From assembly GCA_047630355.1 (NCBI GenBank), contig JBLHXN010000004.1, positions 1 to 64,000 on the forward strand: a stretch of 64,000 nucleotides of DNA. Reading direction: 5' to 3'. The notes below the pieces were generated by a model, which saw only the letters and a program-made list of their open reading frames with translations, ran no database searches and was not told where the DNA came from. The first letter of the stretch is position 1, and each line of letters starts with the position of its first letter. The stretch comes from JANQUM01 sp047630355 (lineage in GTDB: Bacteria; Bacteroidota; Bacteroidia; Cytophagales; Spirosomataceae). The translations under genes and the position numbers were made by a program. Shown in pieces: positions 51,219-61,480 of the stretch.

Positions 51219-53099
51219 TTAATCAGGTATATTAACGTCGAATTTTATTTTCTCAATTTCCTTTTCGTCGGCAATCATTTCATTCTCATGAGCTAAATTA
51301 GACTCTGGAGTGGCCGAATAAGGAATATGTTGAGGGATAAAGTCAGTGTTAGCACCAGGCTTACTATAATCATAAGGCCAGCGATAAACCGTTGGAATTT
51401 CCCCTACCCAGTTACCGTGACCTGGGTTATTAGTTGTCCACTCCAACGTATTTGAATTCCATGGATTTGCCGGAGCTTTTTTACCTTTAAATATAGAGTA
51501 CACAAAGTTTCCGATAAATATTGACTGACCAGCTACCGATATAATCGCAGCGACAGTAATAAATGCGTTCAAATCAGCGTACGAATCAAAAGTTGCAAAA
51601 CCTGACCACTGATAATAACGTCTTGGGAATCCTGCAATACCAATGTAGTGCATTGGAAAGAAAACTAAGTATGAACTTATAAACGTCAACCAAAAGTGAG
51701 CGTATCCCAACTTAGCATTCATCATCCGACCAAACATTTTAGGGAACCAGTGATAAACACCAGCTAACATACCAAATATTGCGGCTGCACCCATAACGAT
51801 ATGGAAGTGAGCAACTACAAAATATGTATCGTGTAGCTGAATATCTAACGCACTATTCCCCAAAATGATACCTGTCAAACCACCTGATACGAAAAACGAT
51901 ACCAAACCGATTGCAAATAGCATGGCAGGAGTAAATACGATATTACCTCTCCAAAGTGTAGTGATGTAATTAAAGGCTTTAACCGCAGATGGTACCGCGA
52001 TTATTAATGTTAATAACATGAATACAGACCCCAAAAAAGGATTCATACCCGTTACGAACATGTGATGTGCCCACACTATAAATGCTAGGAACATAATACC
52101 AGCCATTGAGAAAATCATAGCTTTATAACCAAATATTGGTTTACGTGAGTTTGTAGCGATGACCTCAGATGTAATACCAAGAGCAGGTAAAATAATAATA
52201 TAAACTTCTGGATGTCCTAAGAACCAAAATAAATGTTGGAACAAAATTGGACTACCGCCTTGATTAGGCAACGCCTGACCATTCACGTAAATTTCAGACA
52301 AGAAAAAGCTAGTTCCAAAACTACGGTCAAATATTAATAGTAACGCGGCAGAGAAGAGTACAGGGAATGCTAAAATACCTAAAATAGCGGTAAATGTAAA
52401 AGCCCAGATAGTTAGTGGTAACTTATCAAAAGACATCCCTTTTGTACGAAGATTTATTACAGTAGTCACATAGTTGATACCACCTAACAAGCTTGATATG
52501 ATGAATAGGGCCATGGCGACTAACCATAAAGTCATTCCTATTCCTGAACCAGGATTAGCATCTGCTAATGCACTTAGCGGGGGATATACTACCCAACCAC
52601 CACCAGCAGGGCCTGTTTCCACAAAAATGGAAACAAACATCACTAAACTCGACAGAAAGAAGAACCAATACGATAACATATTCATAAAACCGGATGCCAT
52701 GTCACGTGCACCGATTTGTAGCGGAATCAAGAAGTTAGAAAACGTTCCACTTAGACCAGCCGTCAACACAAAGAATACCATAATAGTACCGTGCATTGTT
52801 ACTAATGCCAAATAAAAGTTTGGATCTAATTTACCAACTCCTTCAGCTGAGATAGAAATCCATTGACCTAATACAGGCTTTAACCAAGCCATGTCTAAGT
52901 TTGGGAAACCCAGTTGTAGACGAAAGACAACGGACATCAGTCCGCCTATTACCGCCCAGATAATACCCGAAATCAGGTACTGCTTGGCGATTGTCTTATG
53001 ATCTTCCGAAAAAATGTATTTACGAATAAAGCTTAACTCATGATGTTCATGCTGTTCCTCGTGTGCATGAGCTTCTACTGCTTGTGCTACTGCTGCCAT
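51219..53099 (-). CDS. coxA: Cytochrome c oxidase subunit I
   Basis: A 626-residue protein with 12 core helices and extensions at both ends. It binds heme a, heme a3 and CuB and reduces oxygen while pumping protons. Ligands: TMHGTIMVFFVLTAG (heme a His), HLFWFLGHPEVYIIILPA (CuB His and cross-linked Tyr), VWAHHMFVTGMNPF (two CuB His) and YFVVAHFHIVMGAAAIFGML (heme a3 and heme a His). The Glu-less D-channel question needs an alignment. The N-terminus is His-rich (HAHEEQHEHHE), which may bind metal. The sequence fits the A1-type caa3/aa3 enzymes found with alternative complex III. Confidence 0.97.
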   Translation of the reverse strand: MAAVAQAVEAHAHEEQHEHHELSFIRKYIFSEDHKTIAKQYLISGIIWAVIGGLMSVVFRLQLGFPNLDMAWLKPVLGQWISISAEGVGKLDPNFYLALVTMHGTIMVFFVLTAGLSGTFSNFLIPLQIGARDMASGFMNMLSYWFFFLSSLVMFVSIFVETGPAGGGWVVYPPLSALADANPGSGIGMTLWLVAMALFIISSLLGGINYVTTVINLRTKGMSFDKLPLTIWAFTFTAILGILAFPVLFSAALLLIFDRSFGTSFFLSEIYVNGQALPNQGGSPILFQHLFWFLGHPEVYIIILPALGITSEVIATNSRKPIFGYKAMIFSMAGIMFLAFIVWAHHMFVTGMNPFLGSVFMLLTLIIAVPSAVKAFNYITTLWRGNIVFTPAMLFAIGLVSFFVSGGLTGIILGNSALDIQLHDTYFVVAHFHIVMGAAAIFGMLAGVYHWFPKMFGRMMNAKLGYAHFWLTFISSYLVFFPMHYIGIAGFPRRYYQWSGFATFDSYADLNAFITVAAIISVAGQSIFIGNFVYSIFKGKKAPANPWNSNTLEWTTNNPGHGNWVGEIPTVYRWPYDYSKPGANTDFIPQHIPYSATPESNLAHENEMIADEKEIEKIKFDVNIPD

Positions 53100-53123
53100 G
53101 TTTATAATTTGTTTATGTATTTA

Positions 53124-54257
53124 TCACTTTAACGCTGCTTGCGATCCTGCTCCGCCAGTTGATGCTGCTTCTTCTGCTACAACTGGATCAACTCCTTCCT
53201 CAACGGGTAAGTATTTCATCGCTTTGGCTTTCAAATTAGTTGGCACTTTTTCGATTAACAAAGGATACATTGCCAATAGAGGTTTTTGTTCCCTTTTCCA
53301 CTTTTCATAAGATGCTTCGTCATCAACAACCAAGATTAATTTCATTGCGAAGTGCCCTCTACCACACACTTCAGTACATGCGATCTCAAAATTAAAATCA
53401 GGGTTTCCTAGTTCAGCACGTGCCTGATCAGTCGTTTGCGTTGGCGTAAACCAAAACTTAGTAGGCATTCCAGGAACCGCATCCATTTTGACCCGCATGT
53501 GTGGGATAAAAACCGAATGAAGTACGTCTCTTGCTCTAATCTTTAACAGAACAGGTCTGCCAGCAGGAATGTGCATAACCGATGGATTCACGAAATCATC
53601 GAACGAATTCTCATCCGCAAAATCAACCCCGAACTCATTTCCTTCAGCATCGTTGGTTAGTTTGTAATCATATTTGCCCAACTTGTTGTCATCAACTCCA
53701 GGATACCTTACTTGCCATCCAAATTGCTTGCCCATGATTTCAATCACTTCTGCATCTGCAGGAGCGTCTGCCATTACATCAGTCCAAACTTTAAGACCTG
53801 TAAACACCAACCCTGCCATTATTACTGCTGGAATTACTGTCCAGATTACTTCTAATTTATTGTTGTGCGGGTAAAAAGTCGCAACTCTTCCTTTCTTGAA
53901 ACGGTACTTGTATGCGAAATAAAACAGAAGCGTGTTAACCACGAAAAAGCCTACCGTTATTACTGCCATTGAGACCCAAAACCAGTAATCTGTTTCTTTT
54001 CCGTGAACCGATGCAGCTTCAGGAAGAAAGTCTTTCCGATAGTGCAAGAACGACCACACAACTCCAACTACGCTTAACACCCAAAACCCAAACATAGCGT
54101 ATCCATTGAAGTTATTCGCATCATCTACGTACTCTCCATTATCATCCGCTGCCGCTTCGGTCGGACGTATTCCTTTCAATAACGACTGTGTCTTGCTCAA
54201 GACCATAAAGGTCATCACCAAGAATACAACTGCTAAAATGCCGATTATTATTGTCAT
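53124..54257 (-). CDS. coxB: Cytochrome c oxidase subunit II with CuA site
   Basis: A 377-residue protein. Four hydrophobic segments are visible (IIIGILAVVFLVMTFMVLSK, GYAMFGFWVLSVVGVVWSFL, YWFWVSMAVITVGFFVVNTL, VIWTVIPAVIMAGLVFTGLK), two more than in classical subunit II. The cupredoxin domain keeps all CuA ligands: VLHSVFIPHMRVKMDAVPG (His) and CTEVCGRGHFAMK (Cys-x3-Cys-x3-His-x2-Met), with the electron-entry region MGKQFGWQVRYPG. No fused cytochrome c is present, so electrons may come directly from the act complex or a separate cytochrome. It follows actF. Confidence 0.94.
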   Translation of the reverse strand: MTIIIGILAVVFLVMTFMVLSKTQSLLKGIRPTEAAADDNGEYVDDANNFNGYAMFGFWVLSVVGVVWSFLHYRKDFLPEAASVHGKETDYWFWVSMAVITVGFFVVNTLLFYFAYKYRFKKGRVATFYPHNNKLEVIWTVIPAVIMAGLVFTGLKVWTDVMADAPADAEVIEIMGKQFGWQVRYPGVDDNKLGKYDYKLTNDAEGNEFGVDFADENSFDDFVNPSVMHIPAGRPVLLKIRARDVLHSVFIPHMRVKMDAVPGMPTKFWFTPTQTTDQARAELGNPDFNFEIACTEVCGRGHFAMKLILVVDDEASYEKWKREQKPLLAMYPLLIEKVPTNLKAKAMKYLPVEEGVDPVVAEEAASTGGAGSQAALK

Positions 54258-54327
54258 CTCCTTACGTGTTTTACTTTGGTATTTAAATGAAATGTTTACC
54301 AGAAATGTTTACTCCTATCTACAAATT

Positions 54328-55644
54328 TTAAATGCTATGGTGTAAACTTTCCTCGATAAACGGGTGGTGTTTAGGGATCAAGTTTGCTTTCTGTAATTGA
54401 TGAGCTATCACTAAGATAAAGGATGATGCAAAGACTAAGGTTGTACCCCATTCTATAAGTCCGATTCCGCCTTGGTCTTTCGCAATTCCCGGCATCAACA
54501 TTTGATAGAAGTCAAACCAATGACCTATAAGAATTGCTCCGCAAGCGAGCTTTAGTAACATGTAGTTACGTTTTGAACCACGGGCCATCATTACTAAGAA
54601 AGGAAATACAAAATTTAATAGAATATTAATTATAAACGGAGCAAAATAACGACCATCAAAGCCGCTGACTCTTTCCCTGAAGTAAATTGTTTCTTCCGGG
54701 AGGTTAGCGTAGTAAATAAGGAGGTATTGACTAAACCATACGTAAGCCCAAAATACTGAAAAGCCGAAAATCAATTTTCCCAAATCCTGTAGAACGCTGT
54801 CAGTGACCGCTTTCAAATAGCCTTGATCCTTTAGCAGTAGAATCGCTAACATGATTGCTGCTAAACCAGATACGTGCCAGCTTGCCAAGTGATACCATCC
54901 AAACATAGATGAGAACCAATGCGTATCAATCGACATAGATAAGTCCCAAGCAGCAGTTGAAGAGGTAACCGCAAAAAATATCAAGAAGAACTTAGCGTAC
55001 TTCCGACTTGAGTGATAATGCTCTATATTATTGTACTGATCCTCCAGTAATGAATATTTGCGTATTTGTCTCCATAATACATACCATACTACAAAGTAGA
55101 TTACGATTCGTATTAGGAAGAACCAGAAGTTGAGATACCATTCTTTTTGAGCTATAATCTCATCGTAGAGTTCATTTCCCGGAGTCATTATACCGTCATG
55201 CGTCCAGTGAAAAATAATATGACGGGTAGCTGGAATAAGATATAGGGTAAGTAAAATAGCTGCTGGAATAACCATAAATGCCGGAAACGCTTCGGCAACA
55301 CGTTTGATGGAAATATACCAACCCGCCTTTGCTACATAATTATATGACATAAAGAACGCCCCTATCAGAGATATTCCTAAGAAGTAGACGCTATTCATCC
55401 AAATGTTTCCTACTATTCTCGACATGAGAGTTGCACCGTGATGGCCTTCGCCATGTTCTGGTCCAGCTCCACCATGCCCTTCGGCAGTTTCCCACACTCC
55501 GATACTCCAGCCTTTGTGCAATAGGAAAGCTCCCAACGCCACCATTGCTACACCGATAGCGATAGCCAAAAGCAATTTTGATTTATGAGCGGGATTGAAC
55601 TCAAAATTTTCTTCGATTGAAGGTATTTCGTGCAAATGAGCCAT
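54328..55644 (-). CDS. actF: Alternative complex III subunit ActF (quinol:cytochrome c oxidoreductase membrane subunit)
   Basis: A 438-residue membrane protein with ten hydrophobic segments, starting MAHLHEIPSIEENFEFNPAH. It belongs to the ActF family, a degenerate relative of the NrfD-type ActC. It shows YVAKAGWYISIKRVAEAFPA, FWFFLIRIVIYFVVWYVLWR, FLIFFAVTSSTAAWDLSMSI, HVSGLAAIMLAILLL and RYFAPFIINILLNFVFPFLV. It forms part of the membrane arm that oxidises menaquinol. It lies 54 bases after actE and 70 before coxB. Confidence 0.92.
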   Translation of the reverse strand: MAHLHEIPSIEENFEFNPAHKSKLLLAIAIGVAMVALGAFLLHKGWSIGVWETAEGHGGAGPEHGEGHHGATLMSRIVGNIWMNSVYFLGISLIGAFFMSYNYVAKAGWYISIKRVAEAFPAFMVIPAAILLTLYLIPATRHIIFHWTHDGIMTPGNELYDEIIAQKEWYLNFWFFLIRIVIYFVVWYVLWRQIRKYSLLEDQYNNIEHYHSSRKYAKFFLIFFAVTSSTAAWDLSMSIDTHWFSSMFGWYHLASWHVSGLAAIMLAILLLKDQGYLKAVTDSVLQDLGKLIFGFSVFWAYVWFSQYLLIYYANLPEETIYFRERVSGFDGRYFAPFIINILLNFVFPFLVMMARGSKRNYMLLKLACGAILIGHWFDFYQMLMPGIAKDQGGIGLIEWGTTLVFASSFILVIAHQLQKANLIPKHHPFIEESLHHSI

Positions 55645-55698
55645 TTCGTATTTTATTATTATTATCTCTGAGAGGAAGAACTATCTTTTCTGTATAAC

Positions 55699-56313
55699 TT
55701 AACTACCAAGTTGAAGACGATGAACGTAGTGAACGATTTTCCAACGCTCTTCAGGAGTCATTTGTGAACCATGTGGCCACATCCTACCCTTTCCGTGCGT
55801 GATAACGTGAAATATATGACCTCCAGTTATGTCTTTCAAGGCCGCTGATGAGTAGACAGGTACACCTTTGTAAACTACGCCTACCTTACCATTTCCGCCA
55901 CCATTTTCACCGTGGCAATGCAAGCAATATCTTTCGTAAAGTACTTTCCCTTCTTTTTCGGTTACTTCTGACCAAGGGATAGGGTTCTTCAAAATTCTTG
56001 AAGCAAGCTCTATCGAGTCGGCAGGAATGTCATAACGCATTAGGTCGTTCACAACCGTACTATCATCATCCTGCAAAAAGGCAGTTTTGAAATAGCTTCT
56101 TGGAACTGTTCCTTCGGCCGGCATTCTCATGTTCATTCCTTTCGGATTGATTGTGTTCTCTCTCCACTGAGACTGGGATTCTAATGCCCTTGAATTATAC
56201 ATATTCGGGGCAAATTCTACACCAGTACTTTCATCGTTGCATGATGTAAATGACAGCATAGCCAATACTGTTACGAACAAGAGGAGTGTTTTTTTCTTCA
56301 ATTGGGTACTCAT
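55699..56313 (-). CDS. actE: Alternative complex III subunit ActE (mono-heme cytochrome c lipoprotein)
   Basis: A 204-residue protein with a signal peptide ending in a lipobox (VTVLAMLSFTSC), so it is lipid-anchored. The single heme site is CLHCHGENGGG, with the Met ligand probably in RMWPHGSQMTPEERWKIV. The N-terminal TGVEFAPNMYNSRALESQSQ is a typical ActE leader. It takes electrons from the multi-heme ActA and passes them towards the oxidase. The position between actD and actF is as expected. Confidence 0.94.
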   Translation of the reverse strand: MSTQLKKKTLLLFVTVLAMLSFTSCNDESTGVEFAPNMYNSRALESQSQWRENTINPKGMNMRMPAEGTVPRSYFKTAFLQDDDSTVVNDLMRYDIPADSIELASRILKNPIPWSEVTEKEGKVLYERYCLHCHGENGGGNGKVGVVYKGVPVYSSAALKDITGGHIFHVITHGKGRMWPHGSQMTPEERWKIVHYVHRLQLGS

Positions 56314-56357
56314 TTCTCTGTAGTTAATCGAAATGGATTATTTAAAATAATCTTAAA

Positions 56358-56882
56358 TTAAACTTCCTTTATATTTACCTCAATGGCACCGCTATTTTTC
56401 AGTGTGTCTGAGATAACGCCTTCGGTAATGGAAGTGTTGTTTCCTAAATCAATTGCCATGATGAATTTATCATCTGTACTTCTCGGATCAAAGATGAGCG
56501 GCTTCACCGTTGGTCCCAACCCTTCCATGAAAAAGAAGGTAAATGCCATTCCAAAGGCAGCAAACAATACGGTCAACTCAAAAACGATGGGTATATTCGT
56601 TGGAAAGGGAAAAAAGTTCTTTCCACCAACATTCATTGGCCAGTCAACACCCATTGTCCAGAATGTTAACAAAAATGCACAAACCGTTCCTGTCATGCCA
56701 AACAAGAAAGCCGGAACACCCATTCTTGGCATTTTGTATCCTAATGCGTGACCTAATCCGTGAACTGGAAAAGGCGTAAAGACTTCGTGAATCTTAACAC
56801 CTGATTCCCTGACTTTCTCGACAGCCTTCAGCACCACGCGTTCATCGTCATAGATGCCCACTAAAAATTTATTATCAGTCAT
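56358..56882 (-). CDS. actD: Alternative complex III subunit ActD (DUF3341)
   Basis: A 174-residue protein with two membrane helices, PAFLFGMTGTVCAFLLTFWT and VFELTVLFAAFGMAFTFFFM, and charged ends facing the cytoplasm. FLVGIYDDERVVLKAVEKVR and the PVHGLGHALGYKMPRMG segment mark DUF3341 (PF11821). ActD helps hold ActC and ActF together in the complex. It starts 37 bases after actC. Confidence 0.93.
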   Translation of the reverse strand: MTDNKFLVGIYDDERVVLKAVEKVRESGVKIHEVFTPFPVHGLGHALGYKMPRMGVPAFLFGMTGTVCAFLLTFWTMGVDWPMNVGGKNFFPFPTNIPIVFELTVLFAAFGMAFTFFFMEGLGPTVKPLIFDPRSTDDKFIMAIDLGNNTSITEGVISDTLKNSGAIEVNIKEV

Positions 56883-56919
56883 TTGTGCAGCAATATATCG
56901 TTTAAACTTTTAACCCGAA

Positions 56920-58299
56920 TTATACAGTTACTTTCTTCGGCTCTTCTTTCATCTCGGAAGATGACCGCATTACGGCTTTGACCTCCGCCATATTTATGAC
57001 CGGAAGGAACTTGGTGAACAGGAAGAACAGTGTAAAGAAAAAACCGAATGAGAAAAGGTAATCACCAATATCTCCCATACGTGGAGTAAAATACGTCCAG
57101 CTTGATGGCAAGTAATCACGATGAAGTGAAGTTACGATAATCACGAAACGCTCAAACCACATACCAATATTTACAATCACTGCTATGACGAATGATACAA
57201 CGATATTCTCACGCATCTTTTTAAACCAAAATATTTGTGGCGAAAGTACGTTACACGACATCATTGCGGCATAAGACCACCAAAGAGGCCCGGTTGCCCG
57301 ATTAAAGAAAGCATACCTTTCGTACTGAACACCTGAATAAGCTGCAATAAAAAATTCTGTTATGTAGGCAACTCCAACAACAGAACCTGTCACCAAAATA
57401 ATCTTATTCATCAGACCAATGTGCTCCAATGTTATGTAATCTTCTAACTTGTAAACAACCCTTGTAAACAACATTAAATTTTGTACCATCGCAAAACCGG
57501 AGAAGATTGCTCCGGCAACGAAATACGGAGGAAAAATGGTGGTGTGCCATCCGGGAATTACCGAAGTAGCAAAGTCAAAGGATACAATGGTGTGTACGGA
57601 AAGTACGAGAGGAGTTGCCAAACCGGCCAAAATCAATGATAAGTCTTCGTAACGTTCCCACGAGCGTGCTCCGCCCGTCCATCCTAAAGAAAGTGCACCA
57701 TAAATGGTTTTACGAACGCCCGTTGCCCGGTCACGGATTGTTGCCAAATCGGGCACCATTCCAATAAACCAGAACAATAGAGACACGGAGAAGTAGGTGG
57801 AAATTGCAAAAACGTCCCAAATGAGCGGCGAATTGAAATTCACCCATAGTGATCCAAAAGTGTTAGGCAAAGGTAATGCCCAATAAGCTAACCAAGGACG
57901 CCCCATGTGCATCAAAATAAATGAAGCAGCACAAAGTACGGCAAAAATGGTCATTGCCTCTGCGGCACGATTAATAGATGTTCTCCACTTTTGACGAAAA
58001 AGGAGAAGAACAGCCGAAATAAGCGTTCCAGCGTGACCGATACCAACCCACCACACGAAGTTTGTGATATCCCACGCCCAGTTTACGGTTTTGTTCAGAC
58101 CCCAAACGCCTAAACCTTCCCACCAAGTCTTTCCTAACCAGAACGAGCCGTAGGCAAGCACCAGTAGGGAAACTCCAAAAGCGATTTTCCACTCTTTGGT
58201 TGGCTCGTCTTCAACGTGCCGGCAAATATCTACCGTTACATCGTGGTAGCTCTTATTACCCGTTATCAGTTTTTCTCTTATTGGCGAAACTACTTCCAT
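56920..58299 (-). CDS. actC: Alternative complex III subunit ActC (NrfD-type quinol-oxidising membrane subunit)
   Basis: A 459-residue integral membrane protein of NrfD/PsrC type, started at MEVVSPIREKLITGNKSYHD. The longer open frame reaches back over the end of actB and is less likely. About ten helices are predicted. Conserved regions are NFVWWVGIGHAGTLISAVLL, RINRAAEAMTIFAVLCAASF (read as TSINRAAEAMTIFAV here), MGRPWLAYWALPLPNTFGSL, NSPLIWDVFAIS and FFIAAYSGVQYERYAFFNR. It carries the likely menaquinol site and proton path. It starts 31 bases after actB. Confidence 0.93.
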   Translation of the reverse strand: MEVVSPIREKLITGNKSYHDVTVDICRHVEDEPTKEWKIAFGVSLLVLAYGSFWLGKTWWEGLGVWGLNKTVNWAWDITNFVWWVGIGHAGTLISAVLLLFRQKWRTSINRAAEAMTIFAVLCAASFILMHMGRPWLAYWALPLPNTFGSLWVNFNSPLIWDVFAISTYFSVSLLFWFIGMVPDLATIRDRATGVRKTIYGALSLGWTGGARSWERYEDLSLILAGLATPLVLSVHTIVSFDFATSVIPGWHTTIFPPYFVAGAIFSGFAMVQNLMLFTRVVYKLEDYITLEHIGLMNKIILVTGSVVGVAYITEFFIAAYSGVQYERYAFFNRATGPLWWSYAAMMSCNVLSPQIFWFKKMRENIVVSFVIAVIVNIGMWFERFVIIVTSLHRDYLPSSWTYFTPRMGDIGDYLFSFGFFFTLFFLFTKFLPVINMAEVKAVMRSSSEMKEEPKKVTV

Positions 58300-58330
58300 G
58301 AATATGAGTTTTTGTACTTTTGAATCTTGA

Positions 58331-61300
58331 TTAAGAATGAGCTTTCGGCTCTTCATCTTTGTGTGCTCCGGCATTACCTTCGTCCGTATGAACGAATTGC
58401 CACTTAGCGTCTGCTTTGTCTTTGTTTCTGATCTTAGTTAAATAATTCAGCTGTGGCTGAACGTTAATTTCTTCTAAGACGTGGAATGCCCGACCCTCTC
58501 TTTCAACCTCAAGCATCTGCGAAACCCTTGATTCTGGGTCAAGCATATCTCCGAAGGTAATGGCTCCTGTTGGGCATGATTGAGAACAAGCAGTTTCAAT
58601 CTCACCATCAACTGGACGACGACGCTCTTTCTTGGCCTCCAGTTTACCCAACTGAATACGTTGAACGCACATCGAGCATTTTTCGATAACTCCACGCGAC
58701 CGAACCGTAACGTCTGGATTTAAGACCATTCGCCCAAGTTCGTTGTTCATGTTGAAATCAAACTCATCGTTCTCGAAGTATTTCCACCAGTTGAATCGAC
58801 GTACTTTGTAAGGGCAGTTATTGGCACAATAACGAGTACCTATACAACGGTTGTAAGTCATTTGGTTTAGGCCTTCCGAACTGTGCGTTGTTGCCAAAAC
58901 TGGGCAAACAGTTTCACACGGAGCATTTGAACAATGCTGGCACATCATTGGTTGAATCACCACTTCTGGACTATCAGATGCTTGTTCCATGGCGGAAAGA
59001 CCGCCAACAGACCAAGTATCAGTAATATCTGCATCTGAACTATAGTATCTGTCAAGACGTATCCAGTGCATCTCTCTCGCTCTGGCAACTTCTTTCTTTC
59101 CAACTACGGCAACGTTGTTTTCTGACTGACAACTCACCAAACAGTTGGAACATCCGGTGCAGGTATTGAGGTCAATCACCATGCCCCAGCTATGATTTTT
59201 CTTATCGTGGCCGTTCCACAATGATATTGAATAAGGTCTTGTAGGTCCTTCCGAAGTAGCAATTTTCGGCATAAACCTTCCGGCCTGAACGTTCTTAACG
59301 TACTCGGAAAGAATTGATTCCTGAACAACCGCTTGACGACCCATTACGGTTTCGTGTGTTTGCGTTTGAGCAAGTGTGTAACCTGAATTTGTCTTAGTTA
59401 CTTTAGCACCAGTTTTCCAGTAGCTTAAGTTACCGTTTACCGTGCTTACCATCGGAAAAACGTTTACACCAACATTTCCAGCTTTTCCAGCTGCAGTGCG
59501 TCCGTACCCTAAGGCAACAGATATAGTATCGTGAGCTTGTCCGGGCTGTACCATAACTGGCAACTCAATCTCCGCACCTTGCAACGTAATTTTAATTATA
59601 TCTCCTTGAGCAATTTCTAACTTATTTGCCGTTATCTGCGAAATTGCTGCGGTGTTTTCCCACGTAACTTTAGATATTGGATCAGGTGTTTCCTGTAACC
59701 AGGGGTTATTTGCCTGACTACCTGTTCCTATAGTTACATTTTCAAAAACATGCAATTCAATACCGTCGCTTTTTACAGCACCTACTGCTGCTGCAGCAGA
59801 ACTCACATTTCCAGTAAATACAGCAGAACTGCTACCTTCTGATGGTGCTGCTTCATAAACGCCATCGTGTAAAGACTGAACCCAAGATTTACCTCCATTG
59901 AGGATATTTGAATTCCAGTTTTTCTTCAGATAAGCCTGATAATCATCCGAAACGCCCGTCCAGGTTAATAAACTTGCTTCTGCCTGACGTGTATCATATA
60001 TATGAGTTATTGTAGGTTGTATTAACGAATAATAACCTTTTTTCAACTCAGCATCTCCCCAGTTCTCTAAGTAATGTGAAGTTGCGGCTGTATATTGACA
60101 TAAAGCTGCAGTCTCGTTTATACGATCTGAAAGCGAGATACTCACTTTAGTCTTTTTAAGACCTTGTGCAATTTTGCTTGATTCAGGATGATCGTAAATA
60201 GGATTTGACATAAAAATCACGGCGTCGTAAATTCCACCGTTCAAATCTGTAACAAAACGATTCATTTCTGTATCGTTTCCTTCTCCTATCATATAAGGCG
60301 TTGTGAAGTCAATAGTACTTCCAACACTTCCAAGTAAACCATTTATAGCATTTACTAAATTTTGTATTGCTACGTTGTTAGTAGCTGATACAACAATTGC
60401 TTTCCCATTTGCAGCAACCAAATCAGTAGCACACTTATCTAAGTAGGCTATTTCAATTTTCGCGGCCGAAATAGTCGTGCCGCCCATTTTCTTGGCGACC
60501 ATGTTGTAAAGGTTGGCAAGTAACAATCCTTCCTGAGAAGGCTTCACCGAAGAACGGTAATCAGCTGCCGCCCCAGTAATTGTCATTCCAGTTTCGAATT
60601 GATAGTGACGAGACATGCTTCTTCTGCCGTCTTTCGCACTACTCAAGCGTCGGGTAGTAGCCCACTGCTTGGAAAATTCTACTGGGGAAATCCAAGTTCC
60701 TAAAAAATCGCAGTTAATACCCACGATAACTTCTGCTTTATCAAAACGATAGCCCGGAATAACAGCCGAGCCGAAAGATGTTTCGTTAGCTTCACGGATG
60801 GCTGACATAGAGTTAGCGTCATACGTGATGTGCTTTCCGGCGTACTTTGCAGTAAAATCAGCAATAACTGCCTTTGCAGTAGGAGAAGTAATCGTGTTTG
60901 AAACGATAGCAACATTCTTAGACGATGAAAGTGCCGCTTTTATTTCTTTATCAAGAGACTTCCAGTCAATCGCTTTCTCACCTTTTACAGGAGTTTTGAG
61001 CTTTTCGTTGTCGTACAGAGAAAGAACCGAAGCCTGAGCACGAGCTGAGGTACCGCCGCCTGTAATTCCAGAGAGCTTATTCCCTTCAATCTTAACTGGG
61101 CGACCTTCACGTGTCTTAACAAGAACACTACAAACATCACTTCCGTCAACGAACGTTGAAGAGTAGTAGTTTGCGATTCCTGGTTCTACATCGAGCGGTT
61201 TGTTGAGGTAGGGTATTGTTTTACGAACAGGTGCACCAACATCACAAGAAGCCAATGTTACGGCAGCCATTCCAAAACCTAGTACTTTCAAAAAGTCACG

Positions 61301-61426
61301 GCGATGAGTTGGTTCGCCCCCTTCCATGTTATCTATATTAAATTCGCGGTCAGCGTTCTTGACCACGTTAATATCATTTTTTAACTCCTCAATTCCTTTC
61401 CAATACCGCTTTTTAGTATTCTCCAT
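58331..61426 (-). CDS. actB: Alternative complex III subunit ActB (Tat-exported iron-sulfur protein)
   Basis: A 1031-residue protein. The Tat motif HRRDFLKVLGFGM is followed by a lipobox (TLASC), so it is exported folded and probably lipid-anchored. Residues of about 60-700 are the molybdopterin-oxidoreductase-like domain without the cofactor. The C-terminal 250 residues are a ferredoxin domain: CTGCSNCLVSCQSENN, CQHCSNAPCETVCPV, CIGTRYCANNCPYKVRRFNW, CSMCVQRI and CSQSCPTGAITFGD, enough cysteines for one 3Fe-4S and three 4Fe-4S clusters as known for this subunit. It passes electrons from ActC to ActA. It starts 54 bases after actA. Confidence 0.95.
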   Translation of the reverse strand: MENTKKRYWKGIEELKNDINVVKNADREFNIDNMEGGEPTHRRDFLKVLGFGMAAVTLASCDVGAPVRKTIPYLNKPLDVEPGIANYYSSTFVDGSDVCSVLVKTREGRPVKIEGNKLSGITGGGTSARAQASVLSLYDNEKLKTPVKGEKAIDWKSLDKEIKAALSSSKNVAIVSNTITSPTAKAVIADFTAKYAGKHITYDANSMSAIREANETSFGSAVIPGYRFDKAEVIVGINCDFLGTWISPVEFSKQWATTRRLSSAKDGRRSMSRHYQFETGMTITGAAADYRSSVKPSQEGLLLANLYNMVAKKMGGTTISAAKIEIAYLDKCATDLVAANGKAIVVSATNNVAIQNLVNAINGLLGSVGSTIDFTTPYMIGEGNDTEMNRFVTDLNGGIYDAVIFMSNPIYDHPESSKIAQGLKKTKVSISLSDRINETAALCQYTAATSHYLENWGDAELKKGYYSLIQPTITHIYDTRQAEASLLTWTGVSDDYQAYLKKNWNSNILNGGKSWVQSLHDGVYEAAPSEGSSSAVFTGNVSSAAAAVGAVKSDGIELHVFENVTIGTGSQANNPWLQETPDPISKVTWENTAAISQITANKLEIAQGDIIKITLQGAEIELPVMVQPGQAHDTISVALGYGRTAAGKAGNVGVNVFPMVSTVNGNLSYWKTGAKVTKTNSGYTLAQTQTHETVMGRQAVVQESILSEYVKNVQAGRFMPKIATSEGPTRPYSISLWNGHDKKNHSWGMVIDLNTCTGCSNCLVSCQSENNVAVVGKKEVARAREMHWIRLDRYYSSDADITDTWSVGGLSAMEQASDSPEVVIQPMMCQHCSNAPCETVCPVLATTHSSEGLNQMTYNRCIGTRYCANNCPYKVRRFNWWKYFENDEFDFNMNNELGRMVLNPDVTVRSRGVIEKCSMCVQRIQLGKLEAKKERRRPVDGEIETACSQSCPTGAITFGDMLDPESRVSQMLEVEREGRAFHVLEEINVQPQLNYLTKIRNKDKADAKWQFVHTDEGNAGAHKDEEPKAHS

Positions 61427-61480
61427 GAGTTGTTCTTTGCGAATTATATAATAGTAAATTTATAATGTATTTTTAGTAAA